From: CAYHGX01 sp964356355
GTDB taxonomy: Bacteria > Patescibacteriota > Gracilibacteria > UBA1369 > LOWO2-01-FULL-3
Direction of reading: 5' to 3'
DNA: 64,000 bases
Assembly (NCBI GenBank): GCA_964356355.1
Contig: CAYHGX010000005.1
Coordinates: 1 to 64,000 of the forward strand
The notes beneath the pieces are model-generated. The model saw only the letters and a list, made by a program, of their open reading frames with translations, was not told the origin of the DNA and searched no databases. Below are positions 16,992-25,474 of the stretch, piece after piece. A program made the position numbers and the translations under genes. How positions within the stretch are numbered: position 1 is the first letter of the stretch; every line of letters begins with the position of its first letter.

Positions 16992-17503
16992 TGTCTGAGT
17001 GATATTGATGTGTGAAGAGTGGTACTTTGGTTTAGAACCGCAAGATCACTATTTATTGGTTCGCAATTCATGTCTACGATTATCTGTGTCGGTATTTTCG
17101 GTGTAAATATTTCTATGAATTTCAGTTGAGTACATTTCACGAAATCTGAATTAATTTTTGTTGGTCCCTCCATTCCCTCCTTGATGTAGACATTTTCACT
17201 ATCAAGGTAAAGCAGGGTTGGCGACTTTTCTGCATCTGAAACATTCAGGGATATTTTTCCCGTGTTACTTTCAAAGATACTGGTTGACGAATTTACTCCT
17301 GTAGCGCTTTGAATTGTGGAGGTTAGCCTGTTGCTCAAAAAATCCATGCCCGCCTGAATCTCCTGCATGTCAGATGTTTTTTTGCTTATGCCAATTATTT
17401 GCAGAGAAAAGCTCATGATGGCAAACAGTACTGCGCCCGATATTGTTAAATATAGTAATATTTCTATTAATGTGGTTCCTTGATTTTTTTTGTTTTTTCT
17501 CAT
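16988..17503 (-). CDS. PilW/PulJ-like minor prepilin, 171 aa
   Basis: The leader MRKNKKNQG is followed by TTLIEILLYLTISGAVLFAI, a type IV prepilin helix with Glu at +5 (Thr replaces Phe at +1). The remaining ~140 residues form a beta-rich head with two Cys. The 4-nt overlaps on both sides indicate translational coupling with the PilX-like and propeller-pilin genes. Minor pilins of this group form the tip complex that starts polymerisation. Confidence 0.8.
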   Translation of the reverse strand: MRKNKKNQGTTLIEILLYLTISGAVLFAIMSFSLQIIGISKKTSDMQEIQAGMDFLSNRLTSTIQSATGVNSSTSIFESNTGKISLNVSDAEKSPTLLYLDSENVYIKEGMEGPTKINSDFVKCTQLKFIEIFTPKIPTQIIVDMNCEPINSDLAVLNQSTTLHTSISLRQ

Positions 17504-19344
17504 GGTGTGTAATTAATTCTCACACTATCAAGAATTGGGCTGGTGACACCATCTGAGGAGAGGAATGCTTTGTATTGCATATATCTTTTTCCGCTACTAG
17601 TTGAGGATAGTACTATTGGTGTGCGGGTGTCATTATAGAAGGTAGAATTTGTACCATCTGGGCCGACCCAGACGGCAGTGTCCAGGTTTTCAATACTGTC
17701 TGCTGTTTTAATTTGAAATTGGATTGTGCTGCCGGGCACGTAGGTATTTTCCCATTCTATAAAATGGTAGTCCGTATCAGAGCTTGTAGTGTCCAAAACG
17801 TCTGAGGTGTAGCTACCACTTGTGGCTACGCCTGAGGCGGTTTCGCCCACTATTACCATTCCCCTATTTGCAGTATCAGTAGAAATGTAAATGTGGTCTG
17901 TATCGGCATCAATGCCGGTGCCTTTGCCTCCAATGTCGAAACTATAGAGATAGTAGGGGGCATAGGTATTTGAAATATTTATAGCTGCAAGTCCAGCGCC
18001 TACTTTATCAATGGCGGCATATAAATAGTTACCCGATACTACCAAGTCCTCGATTTTACCGTTTGTATCTATTGAGGTTACTAATGATGGTGCAGCTGGA
18101 TTTGTAATATCAATAATTTTCAATGAATTGCTCGTATTGTTTATGCCAACATAGGCGATATTGCCATTTAACTCTACGGCTTTCACTTGTCCTCCTACGT
18201 TTAGAGATCCAACTAATACCGGATTTGTTGGGTTTGAGATATCTAAAATCTTAAATCCACTGGTGTTGTTTACCAGTCCCACATAAGCATAATTCCCTCG
18301 TATTTTTAGTACACTTATTGTGCTGGCAAGGTTCACAGTTCTGGAGATGGTGGGAGAGCTCTTTGTGGTAATATTGTATATTTTCAGGCCATTTGTGATT
18401 TGACTTATTGTCGCATATAGATAATTACCCGTAACGGCAGGTTGATTTCCGTAGTCTCCCAGATTGATGGTGCTGGCAGTGAGTGGAGAGGCTGGATTTG
18501 TTACGTCTACTATTGCCTCCCCGCTACTTGATTTTTCAACACCAAGGTAGACATAGTTACCATCCTTTACTATATAGCGACCTTTACCACCAAGATTTTT
18601 GTAGCCCACGATGGTTGGGATTTGTCTGTTTGAAATGTCAATGATGTTTAGTCCTCTATTTGTGTCTTCAGTGGCGAGATAGGCGTAATTTCCCTCTACT
18701 GTAACATCATTTCCATGCTTTCCAACGTCACTTGAACTCACATATGTAGTTTCTCCTACTAATTCTGTAATCCTGATTCCGCAATTGTCGGTTGGTGGGC
18801 CAGGGAGGGCTGTTACTTCCGTATTGTCAAATGTCCCGCTACTAAATTCGGTACAGGTTGTGCGGAGAATATCGTCCGTCCGCCAGTTGGACAGGTATTC
18901 TGTTAAAATTATTGATCGTGGAATTAGTCCGTTTTGCATCCAGCTTATCGCTGATTCTACTTTTTTCATGTCATCATCGACTGTGATTCCATCTTCGCTG
19001 ATGTTTCCGCCTTCATCTCTGTAAACGTCTGAGATCGTAATTGTTCTTTCATAAAAGTTGTCGATTAATTCCGGTGCTTCATTGTAGCTCCATGAATTTG
19101 ATACAAGAGTTAATCCATATGTTCCATTTTCAAGAGCAAGAAAGTCTTTATCTCTGATGTTGCGAGTTGCCTCCAGTCCTTCTTGTGCGTAAAGGAGAGC
19201 CTCGTTGCTTATTTTTACGGTTGCATCTCTCCCCAGTGTATCCAGTGAAAGATAAGCTATTCCAATTGTAAAAATTGAAAAGATGCTTATTGCCAGCAAT
19301 ATTTCTACCAGTGAAAATCCTGATTTGTTTTTAGTGAGTTTCAT
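17500..19344 (-). CDS. Prepilin fused to a seven-bladed LVIVD-type beta-propeller
   Basis: The N-terminus MKLTKNKSGFSLVEILLAIS is a type IV prepilin signal with Glu at +5 and a PilV/PulI-like region to ~residue 65. After a linker, residues ~210-510 hold seven repeats of about 43 residues, each of the form GNYxYxA...GLxIIDISNPxxPxxV, the LVIVD repeat. A beta-sandwich-like domain closes the protein (614 aa; minor pilins are normally 150-250). Such a large head must sit at the pilus tip. By analogy with tip adhesins it may bind a partner cell or surface, but that is inference. Confidence 0.88.
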   Translation of the reverse strand: MKLTKNKSGFSLVEILLAISIFSIFTIGIAYLSLDTLGRDATVKISNEALLYAQEGLEATRNIRDKDFLALENGTYGLTLVSNSWSYNEAPELIDNFYERTITISDVYRDEGGNISEDGITVDDDMKKVESAISWMQNGLIPRSIILTEYLSNWRTDDILRTTCTEFSSGTFDNTEVTALPGPPTDNCGIRITELVGETTYVSSSDVGKHGNDVTVEGNYAYLATEDTNRGLNIIDISNRQIPTIVGYKNLGGKGRYIVKDGNYVYLGVEKSSSGEAIVDVTNPASPLTASTINLGDYGNQPAVTGNYLYATISQITNGLKIYNITTKSSPTISRTVNLASTISVLKIRGNYAYVGLVNNTSGFKILDISNPTNPVLVGSLNVGGQVKAVELNGNIAYVGINNTSNSLKIIDITNPAAPSLVTSIDTNGKIEDLVVSGNYLYAAIDKVGAGLAAINISNTYAPYYLYSFDIGGKGTGIDADTDHIYISTDTANRGMVIVGETASGVATSGSYTSDVLDTTSSDTDYHFIEWENTYVPGSTIQFQIKTADSIENLDTAVWVGPDGTNSTFYNDTRTPIVLSSTSSGKRYMQYKAFLSSDGVTSPILDSVRINYTP

Positions 19345-19809
19345 CTAGTAATTTATAGTCCCATTTTGGTTTATAATAATTGTAATTGTTCTGTTTATTG
19401 CCGGGCTATTAAGTGAAACTGCTCCATAATTTGGAGTTTCCCCATCTATTTTTGAAAAGATGACGTTTGATCCCCCTTCGTTTAGGCTAATGCTGTTTAT
19501 TCTCATGCTCTCCGGAAGATCAATCTCAAAATTTGATGGATCTTCACTGTCATAGACGTTTCCTTCGAATATAGTGTAGGAGGAATTTTCAAAATGAATG
19601 CCATGGTCGTTGTCATTTAGTCCTGAGGCGGCGCTACTGCTTGCCAAGCGCAAGGAGTGGGCAATATTTGATGCTTGTGAATTAATATCAGCTTTAATCT
19701 GCAAATTACTGTAATAAGTTGACGCAAGGCCTATTAGCACTGCCATTATTGTGATAACCAGCGCTATTTCTATCATTGAGAAGCCACATTTTCTGATATT
19801 TTTTGCCAT
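19345..19809 (-). CDS. FimT/GspH-like minor prepilin, 154 aa
   Basis: The leader MAKNIRKCG is followed by FSMIEIALVITIMAVLIGLA, a prepilin helix with Glu at +5. Residues ~40-60 (ANIAHSLRLASSSA-like region) match the GspH/FimT pattern after the helix. The head is beta-rich and free of Cys. The start codon overlaps the pilC stop by one base, and the next gene follows directly. It is the first minor pilin of the operon. Confidence 0.83.
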   Translation of the reverse strand: MAKNIRKCGFSMIEIALVITIMAVLIGLASTYYSNLQIKADINSQASNIAHSLRLASSSAASGLNDNDHGIHFENSSYTIFEGNVYDSEDPSNFEIDLPESMRINSISLNEGGSNVIFSKIDGETPNYGAVSLNSPAINRTITIIINQNGTINY

Positions 19810-21017
19810 TATTTTTGAATAAGGTTTGGCAACTGGTAGATTGGCATAATAATTGAAATTGCGATTCCACCTACCAGTGCCGCCATTAGCACTAGTAATA
19901 AGGGCTCGATTGCCACTGATAAGTTTTTTGTTTTTGTATCAACTTCCCGCTCATAGAGGTCTGCGATTTTTCCGGTTGTGGTTTCGAGTGTTCCCGTTCT
20001 TTCTCCCAGCTCAACCATTTTTGTGCACATAGGTGGAAATAATTTAGGACTCCTTTCCAGACTTTCTCCAATCTTACCTCCCTGCTCTACCTTTTCAGCT
20101 GTTTCTAGTAAGACTTTTTTGTAAAGTGAGTTATCCAACATTTCAGCAGTGACGTGTAATGCCTTACTAATCGAAACACTCGCCTGTAATAGTGAGTTTA
20201 TCGTTCGTGAGAAGCGCGCAACATTTGCACCAATCAAAATGCCTCCAAATAAGGGCAACCTTATTAAAATACTGTCCCAAAAGGGCCTTAAACCCCTTAA
20301 TTTGAATAGGATTGCCATTATCGTTATTATTCCAATAACCCCAAGAGTTGAGAGAAGTGGATTGTGTGTAAGAAAGTCGCTTGTGGCTATCAACATCCTG
20401 GTTGGCAGCGGTAGTTTTACCTTGAAGGTTTCAAATATTTTAGTAATTTTGGGCATGATGAATATCACAATTCCGATACCCATCATTAGAGTTATTGAGA
20501 TAATAATTGCTGGGTATATGAGTGCTGATACCACTTTTTGTCTAATTTCACGCTCTTTCTCAAGTTGAATATCCAGGTAACGCAGGACCTCCTCCAGATT
20601 TCCAGCCTCTTCGCCAGTTTGAACCATGTTGATAAATATATTTGAGAAGTTGTTGTCATATTCCTTTAGGCTTTTAGCCAGAGATTGTCCGGAATTTATC
20701 ATGCCCAGGATATCTTCAAACATTTTCTTTATATTGCTGTCTTTAGTCTGATTTCGCATAATCTCTATGGATTCCGTAATGGTAATTCCCACCTCAAACA
20801 TGGTGGCTAGATTTTTCACAAACATTATTTTTTCCTGAGTGTTCATCTTGGGCCTACCAAATATCCATTTTTTCCCTTGAGCGTCCTCGCCAATCGATAA
20901 GACTATTTTTTTCCTGTTTTGCAAAATTTCGATGGCCTCCTCTTTGGTTTGGGCCTCAATAATCCCTTTTTCTTTCTCTCCTGTAATGTCGGTAGCCGAA
21001 TATGCAAATTTTAGCAT
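19809..21017 (-). CDS. pilC: Type IV pilus inner-membrane platform protein PilC (GspF family)
   Basis: Two T2SSF domains are visible, each a helical bundle followed by membrane helices (long hydrophobic stretches near residues 165-195, 215-240 and 365-390). Characteristic segments are MVQTGEEAGNLEEVLRYL and its second-repeat counterpart MVELGERTGTLETTTGKIA. The platform protein couples PilB ATP hydrolysis to pilin movement. At 402 aa it is a standard length. It follows pilB by 14 nt. Confidence 0.95.
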   Translation of the reverse strand: MLKFAYSATDITGEKEKGIIEAQTKEEAIEILQNRKKIVLSIGEDAQGKKWIFGRPKMNTQEKIMFVKNLATMFEVGITITESIEIMRNQTKDSNIKKMFEDILGMINSGQSLAKSLKEYDNNFSNIFINMVQTGEEAGNLEEVLRYLDIQLEKEREIRQKVVSALIYPAIIISITLMMGIGIVIFIMPKITKIFETFKVKLPLPTRMLIATSDFLTHNPLLSTLGVIGIITIMAILFKLRGLRPFWDSILIRLPLFGGILIGANVARFSRTINSLLQASVSISKALHVTAEMLDNSLYKKVLLETAEKVEQGGKIGESLERSPKLFPPMCTKMVELGERTGTLETTTGKIADLYEREVDTKTKNLSVAIEPLLLVLMAALVGGIAISIIMPIYQLPNLIQK

Positions 21018-21031
21018 TGTACATTTTGTTA

Positions 21032-22741
21032 TTAACTGCGCATAACTCTAAGAACCTCGTCTATCGTAGTGTCTCCTCTTAATACCTTTTGGATTCCATC
21101 GGTAAACATAATTGTCATTCCTTCCTTCTGAGCCTGTACTTCAATGTCGCTTGCATTACCGTTTTTTAATAGAATTTGTTTGATATCGTCGCTTACTTCT
21201 ATAACCTCACTAATAGAGGTTCGTCCCTTGTATCCGCTACCTACACAGGCACCGCAGCCTTCTCCCTTGTAAAAGGTAAATTCATCAGTGTCTGTGATTG
21301 GTTTTTTGGTTATTTCTTCAATGATTTTAGTGAAATCTTTTTTAACGTTATACTTGCTTCCTAGGCCCTTTACTTCCTGGGCTGTGATTTTGTATTCCTT
21401 TTTGCATTTTGAGCAGATATTGCGGACAAGTCGTTGTGCAACGATCATCTGGACGGTCGCTCCCAATAGGAAGGCTTCTACTCCCATCTCGAGCATACGT
21501 GGAAGTGTTGACGATGCGTCATTTGTGTGAAGGGTGGCTAGGACTAAATGGCCTGTCAATGCTGCATTGATCGCGATTCCTGCAGTTTCTTCATCGCGTA
21601 TTTCTCCTACCATCACGATATCAGGATCCTGACGAAGAAGAGATCTAAGGCCAGCGGCAAATGTAAGATTGGACTTTGGATTTACTTGAATTTGGTTTAC
21701 ACCCTCTAGTCTGTACTCAATCGGATCTTCGATGGTGGAGATGTTTACTTCAGGAGAATTCAGAAGTTTTAGAATTGAGTAAAGTGTTGTGGTTTTGCCT
21801 GATCCTGTTGGGCCGGTCATAAGTACGATTCCATGCGTCTTTAAAATATTCCTTCTAATTTTTGCAAGATTTTCTCCATCGTATCCAAGGGTTTCCAGGT
21901 CCAGCTCTTGACCTGTTGAACTAAGAATACGCAGTACGGTTTTTTCTCCGTTGTATGTAGGGAGGATAGAGACACGCAGAGTTATGTCATTTTCGTCCAG
22001 AGTAATTTTGAAGCGTCCATCTTGAGCCGATCGGTGTTCATCTGTTCGAAGATTTGCTAGCACTTTGATCCTTGAGGTTATAACCTCAAGGATTGAAACT
22101 GGAAACTCTGTAATCTGTTGTAGTAATCCATCAATTCGATATCTGATGGCAACCGTATCTTGCCTTGGTTCTATGTGGATATCTGAGGCATTGTTTTGGA
22201 AGGCAAAAAGTATGATTGTATCAACAATTTTAGAGGAGTCCTTTAGTGATTCTATTTTGCTGGGGTCTGTTAGAACCCCTTCAAGAAGCTTATTAAATTT
22301 CTCATTTACGTCTTTATTGTAGGCGGACAGCGATGTCTTTATTTCCTTTTTTGTGGCATAATAGGTCTCAATTTCAAGGCCGGTTTTTTTGCCGAGAGCA
22401 CTGATCAGCTCCCAATTGCAGGGATTGTTCATGGCCACTCTTATTGAGGTGCCGGTCGTTTGAAAGGGAATCAGATATTGGCTTGCCGCCAGTGTATGTG
22501 GGACAAGCCTGAGAATAGATTCGGCGATTGTTTTTTCAGAGAGCTTAACAAATGGAACCTGGTAAACTTCAGCCATCGCTGCTCCAAGCCGTTCATCGGG
22601 AATCGTCTCCTGTTTGAAGAGCACTTCTTCTATCGGGATGTTGTCCTGGATAGCTCTTTTTTCCGCGGCTTCAAGCGCTTTACTTTGAATCAGTCCCTGT
22701 TCAAGTAGAATCTTTTTTAGAAGTGCGTCATTAATCGACAT
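21032..22741 (-). CDS. pilB: Type IV pilus assembly ATPase PilB
   Basis: A hexameric cytoplasmic ATPase that powers pilus extension. The N-terminal MshEN-type domain occupies residues ~1-150. The ATPase core has Walker A GPTGSGKTT (near 310), an Asp box with DPIEYRLEGVNQIQVN, Walker B with PDIVMVGEIRDEETA, and a His box around ATLHTNDA. A four-Cys zinc site (CSKC and CGAC) marks it as PilB/GspE rather than the retraction ATPase PilT. No pilT is seen in the window. It is the first gene of the operon. Confidence 0.97.
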   Translation of the reverse strand: MSINDALLKKILLEQGLIQSKALEAAEKRAIQDNIPIEEVLFKQETIPDERLGAAMAEVYQVPFVKLSEKTIAESILRLVPHTLAASQYLIPFQTTGTSIRVAMNNPCNWELISALGKKTGLEIETYYATKKEIKTSLSAYNKDVNEKFNKLLEGVLTDPSKIESLKDSSKIVDTIILFAFQNNASDIHIEPRQDTVAIRYRIDGLLQQITEFPVSILEVITSRIKVLANLRTDEHRSAQDGRFKITLDENDITLRVSILPTYNGEKTVLRILSSTGQELDLETLGYDGENLAKIRRNILKTHGIVLMTGPTGSGKTTTLYSILKLLNSPEVNISTIEDPIEYRLEGVNQIQVNPKSNLTFAAGLRSLLRQDPDIVMVGEIRDEETAGIAINAALTGHLVLATLHTNDASSTLPRMLEMGVEAFLLGATVQMIVAQRLVRNICSKCKKEYKITAQEVKGLGSKYNVKKDFTKIIEEITKKPITDTDEFTFYKGEGCGACVGSGYKGRTSISEVIEVSDDIKQILLKNGNASDIEVQAQKEGMTIMFTDGIQKVLRGDTTIDEVLRVMRS

Positions 22742-22766
22742 ACTATTTGGGTTTTTATTTCCCTAT

Positions 22767-22772
22767 ATTATA
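22767..22772 (-). promoter_or_regulatory. Extended -10 element of the type IV pilus operon
   Basis: Minus-strand TGCTATAAT, with TATAAT at 22767-22772, lies about 26 nt before the pilB ATG. The sequence continues ATAGGGAAA, and the same string recurs before the VirB2/PKD operon at about 37990. The -35 is poor. Confidence 0.6.
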
Positions 22773-22803
22773 GCATGAATTAGCCAAAAAATGAAGCAGT
22801 TTG

Positions 22804-24294
22804 TTACCTAAGATCGTTGAGATTCAAGCTTTCGTTGAGGGTAATTTGCTCAACAAATTCCGGCATGTGTGAAACGAGAATAATGGCTCCCTCAAAGTCA
22901 TCTATGGCCTTAGCAATTATGGGTAGATGACGAAAATTGATGTGGTTTGTAGGCTCATCCAGGATTAGTAGGGCAGGTTGCTGCAATACAAAACGTGCAT
23001 AACAAAGCAGCCCCTTTTGCCCTTCAGAAAGCGATCCAACCTTATTTTTCATTAGCTCAGAGGTGAGCAAGAAGTGCGCTCCAGTAGCAAATATCTCCTC
23101 ATTTTTGGGTAATTCCATCATTTCTTCCAGTGATTCATAGACGGTCTTGTTGAAATCTAGTCCTGAGAAATCCTGTTGATAATAGCCAACCTTGACTCCT
23201 TCTGAGATCACGGCACCATCTGATTCGCTGAGGGCTAAGTCTCTTAAGAGAGTGCTCTTGCCAATGCCGTTTGGCCCAAGAATTTCAAGACGGCTGCGGC
23301 GAAAAAGCTTAATATCAACCTTTTTATCTACTCTTTCATGGTTTTTTATCACTCCAACTGAATTAATTTTCACAATTATGTCAGAGAAGCGTTGGGCTGG
23401 AATGAGGAATGGGCGAATAGTTTTATCGTCCTTTTTTACGTCCACCATATTCTCTTGGTCTTCTTCAATTTCATCACGCATTTTACTGGCTAATCTGCGC
23501 ATTTTTCCTCCTTTGTTGGCAAAGAAATTGACCTTGTCCTTGCGGTCTTGAATGTTTTTCTTGAGTTGGGCGTTTTTTCTTTCCTCCCTTTCGATCTGAC
23601 CAGCGATTTGCTCAATCACATCGAAGTAATCCCCTACGTACTGCTCCACCTTTTTGGTGTAGACGTCGAGATTCAATACACCATCGGTAAAACAATTCAG
23701 GAAGTTGGCGTCATGGGAAATTACCACTACAGTCTTTTGGTAACCCATGAGGAAGCCGGTGAGATGATTTATACCATCTGTATCGAGATTATTGGTTGGC
23801 TCGTCGAGAAGTAAAATGTCCGGCTCCTGAATTAGGGCATAGGCCAATAGTAATCGAGCCATTTGGCCGCCTGAGAAATCCTTGATCTTTTTGTCCAGAG
23901 TGGTGGTGAGATGAACAACTTCAAGTACGTCTTTGATTAGTTTTTCGATATTGTACATTTTCTCGGAAAAGGCACTTTCAAAGTACTCAAGGACTGTATT
24001 TTCAAAAAACCTCTTAGGCATAACCTGAAGAGCGATGGCAATTGTGGCATTATTAAAGATGTGGACACGTCCCGATGTTGGCTTAAGTATCATCTCTGAC
24101 TGGCCTTCATCCTTGAAGCCTGAGGCTCCGAGAATCAACTTGAATATTGTACTTTTACCGGCGCCATTTTGACCCATGATGGTGATTTTGGCATTTTCTC
24201 TTATTGAAAAACTGGCGTCGTCGAGGATTGGTTTGTTGCCATCATAGGAGAAGGATACTTCGTCGAATCTCACAATTACATTTCCGTGATTCAT
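22804..24294 (-). CDS. ABC-F family ATPase
   Basis: Two ABC ATPase domains in one chain with no membrane domain, which defines the ABC-F class that acts on ribosomes or antibiotic-stalled translation. Domain 1 has Walker A GQNGAGKST, signature FSGGQMARL and Walker B LLLDEPTNNLD. Domain 2 has GPNGIGKST, a changed signature SLSEGQKG and LLILDEPTNHIN, where Asn replaces the usual D-loop Asp. A Lys/Arg-rich inter-domain linker lies at ~240-300. At 496 aa it is near the short end. Which ABC-F subgroup it belongs to I cannot say. Confidence 0.93.
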   Translation of the reverse strand: MNHGNVIVRFDEVSFSYDGNKPILDDASFSIRENAKITIMGQNGAGKSTIFKLILGASGFKDEGQSEMILKPTSGRVHIFNNATIAIALQVMPKRFFENTVLEYFESAFSEKMYNIEKLIKDVLEVVHLTTTLDKKIKDFSGGQMARLLLAYALIQEPDILLLDEPTNNLDTDGINHLTGFLMGYQKTVVVISHDANFLNCFTDGVLNLDVYTKKVEQYVGDYFDVIEQIAGQIEREERKNAQLKKNIQDRKDKVNFFANKGGKMRRLASKMRDEIEEDQENMVDVKKDDKTIRPFLIPAQRFSDIIVKINSVGVIKNHERVDKKVDIKLFRRSRLEILGPNGIGKSTLLRDLALSESDGAVISEGVKVGYYQQDFSGLDFNKTVYESLEEMMELPKNEEIFATGAHFLLTSELMKNKVGSLSEGQKGLLCYARFVLQQPALLILDEPTNHINFRHLPIIAKAIDDFEGAIILVSHMPEFVEQITLNESLNLNDLR

Positions 24295-24361
24295 GAAACA
24301 GTTGTTGTAAAAAAATAGAGCTCGCGTAGTATAGCATAAAGTTTAATATTCACCTTATATC

Positions 24362-25027
24362 ATGAAAATCATTGCCTATGTTGGTGGTGCTATCTTGGCT
24401 TGGGCACTCGTTGTTTTGCTTTTCTTTTACTCGGAATTAAAGGCAATAAAAGAGCGTGATCCAGCTGCTAGAAGTATTTTCCCTCCAATCTTTTTAAATA
24501 GCGGATTGATGGCGTTGGTGCTGCACCGTTTCGCAAATTTCTTATGGAAACTTCACCTGCCCTTTCTTCCATGTTTAATTTCTCAAATTTCCAGATTCTT
24601 AACTGGGATAGAGATTCACCCTGGTGCTAGGATTGGGAGAGGCTTTTTTATTGATCATGGGATGGGGGTGGTGATCGGAGAAACGGCCATTATTGGTGAT
24701 AATGTAACAATTTTTCAGGGTGTAACATTGGGGGGTACAGGTAAGGAAACGGGAAAGAGGCATCCGACGCTTGGCCATAACATTGTAGTTGGGGCCGGGG
24801 CAAAGGTGTTGGGAAATATTGTAATTGGAGATGGCTCATATATTGGGGCAAATGCAGTAGTTATAAAGGAAGTGCCGCCAAATTCAACTGTGGTTGGCGT
24901 GCCAGGGAGAATAGCAAAACAGGACGGGAAACGGGTGGATAAAATGCTTGAGCACGGCCATATAGTGGACCCTATCATGGAGAAGATTGATTTGCTCTCA
25001 AGAAGGGTGGAAGAGTTGGAAAAATAA
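24362..25027 (+). CDS. cysE: Serine O-acetyltransferase-like protein (CysE family) with N-terminal membrane helix
   Basis: The left-handed beta-helix acetyltransferase fold is clear: GIEIHPGARIGRGFFIDHG, then MGVVIGETAIIGDNVTIFQG, VTLGGTGKETGKRHPTLG, and later hexapeptide repeats. The His in IDHG and HP segments fits the CysE active site, which makes O-acetylserine for cysteine synthesis. Unusually, residues 1-~24 form a membrane helix (IIAYVGGAILAWALVVLLFF) in place of part of the N-terminal helical domain. A sugar or cell-wall acetyltransferase is an alternative. It is divergent from the ABC-F gene and followed by a coiled-coil gene. Confidence 0.82.
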   Translation: MKIIAYVGGAILAWALVVLLFFYSELKAIKERDPAARSIFPPIFLNSGLMALVLHRFANFLWKLHLPFLPCLISQISRFLTGIEIHPGARIGRGFFIDHGMGVVIGETAIIGDNVTIFQGVTLGGTGKETGKRHPTLGHNIVVGAGAKVLGNIVIGDGSYIGANAVVIKEVPPNSTVVGVPGRIAKQDGKRVDKMLEHGHIVDPIMEKIDLLSRRVEELEK

Positions 25028-25063
25028 TGTTAATGTTTACCTCAAATACATAAACTAAACAAA

Positions 25064-25468
25064 ATGATTGAAGATAAGATTTCACAAGAAATTAAAAAGA
25101 TTGGCGAAATTAAGGAGAAACTCAAAGGGATTAAAAAGGATATAAAAGAGGAGGAGAAAATTGATAATGACCAACACCGAGACCTGAAAAAGATGGCAAA
25201 GGATGCAAAACAGCAACTCAAGGACTTTGAAGAGGAATTTTTGAAGGATCTACAGACTGACGAGATGTATAACAAGCTACGCGAGATGAAAATCCAAAAA
25301 GAGGAAGAGCTGGCTCAAACATATGAACACCTTTTTGAGCACATTAATAAATTACCGCAAAAACTTTTCATGCTGAATCTAGAAACTGAAAGTGGCATGA
25401 TGAGAGTTCAGGTACAACCTGAAATGAGGGTGTATGTGAATGGAAAAGAGGAGAAGCCAAAATTCTAG
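25064..25468 (+). CDS. Coiled-coil protein, 134 aa
   Basis: Residues 1-~95 are Lys/Glu-rich with Ile/Leu at heptad spacing and almost certainly form a coiled coil. The last ~35 residues form a short hydrophobic/beta segment. There is no signal peptide or membrane segment. It follows cysE by 36 nt and converges on the SLH beta-helix gene, 6 nt away. I recognise no family. Confidence 0.7.
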   Translation: MIEDKISQEIKKIGEIKEKLKGIKKDIKEEEKIDNDQHRDLKKMAKDAKQQLKDFEEEFLKDLQTDEMYNKLREMKIQKEEELAQTYEHLFEHINKLPQKLFMLNLETESGMMRVQVQPEMRVYVNGKEEKPKF

Positions 25469-25474
25469 TTACTG

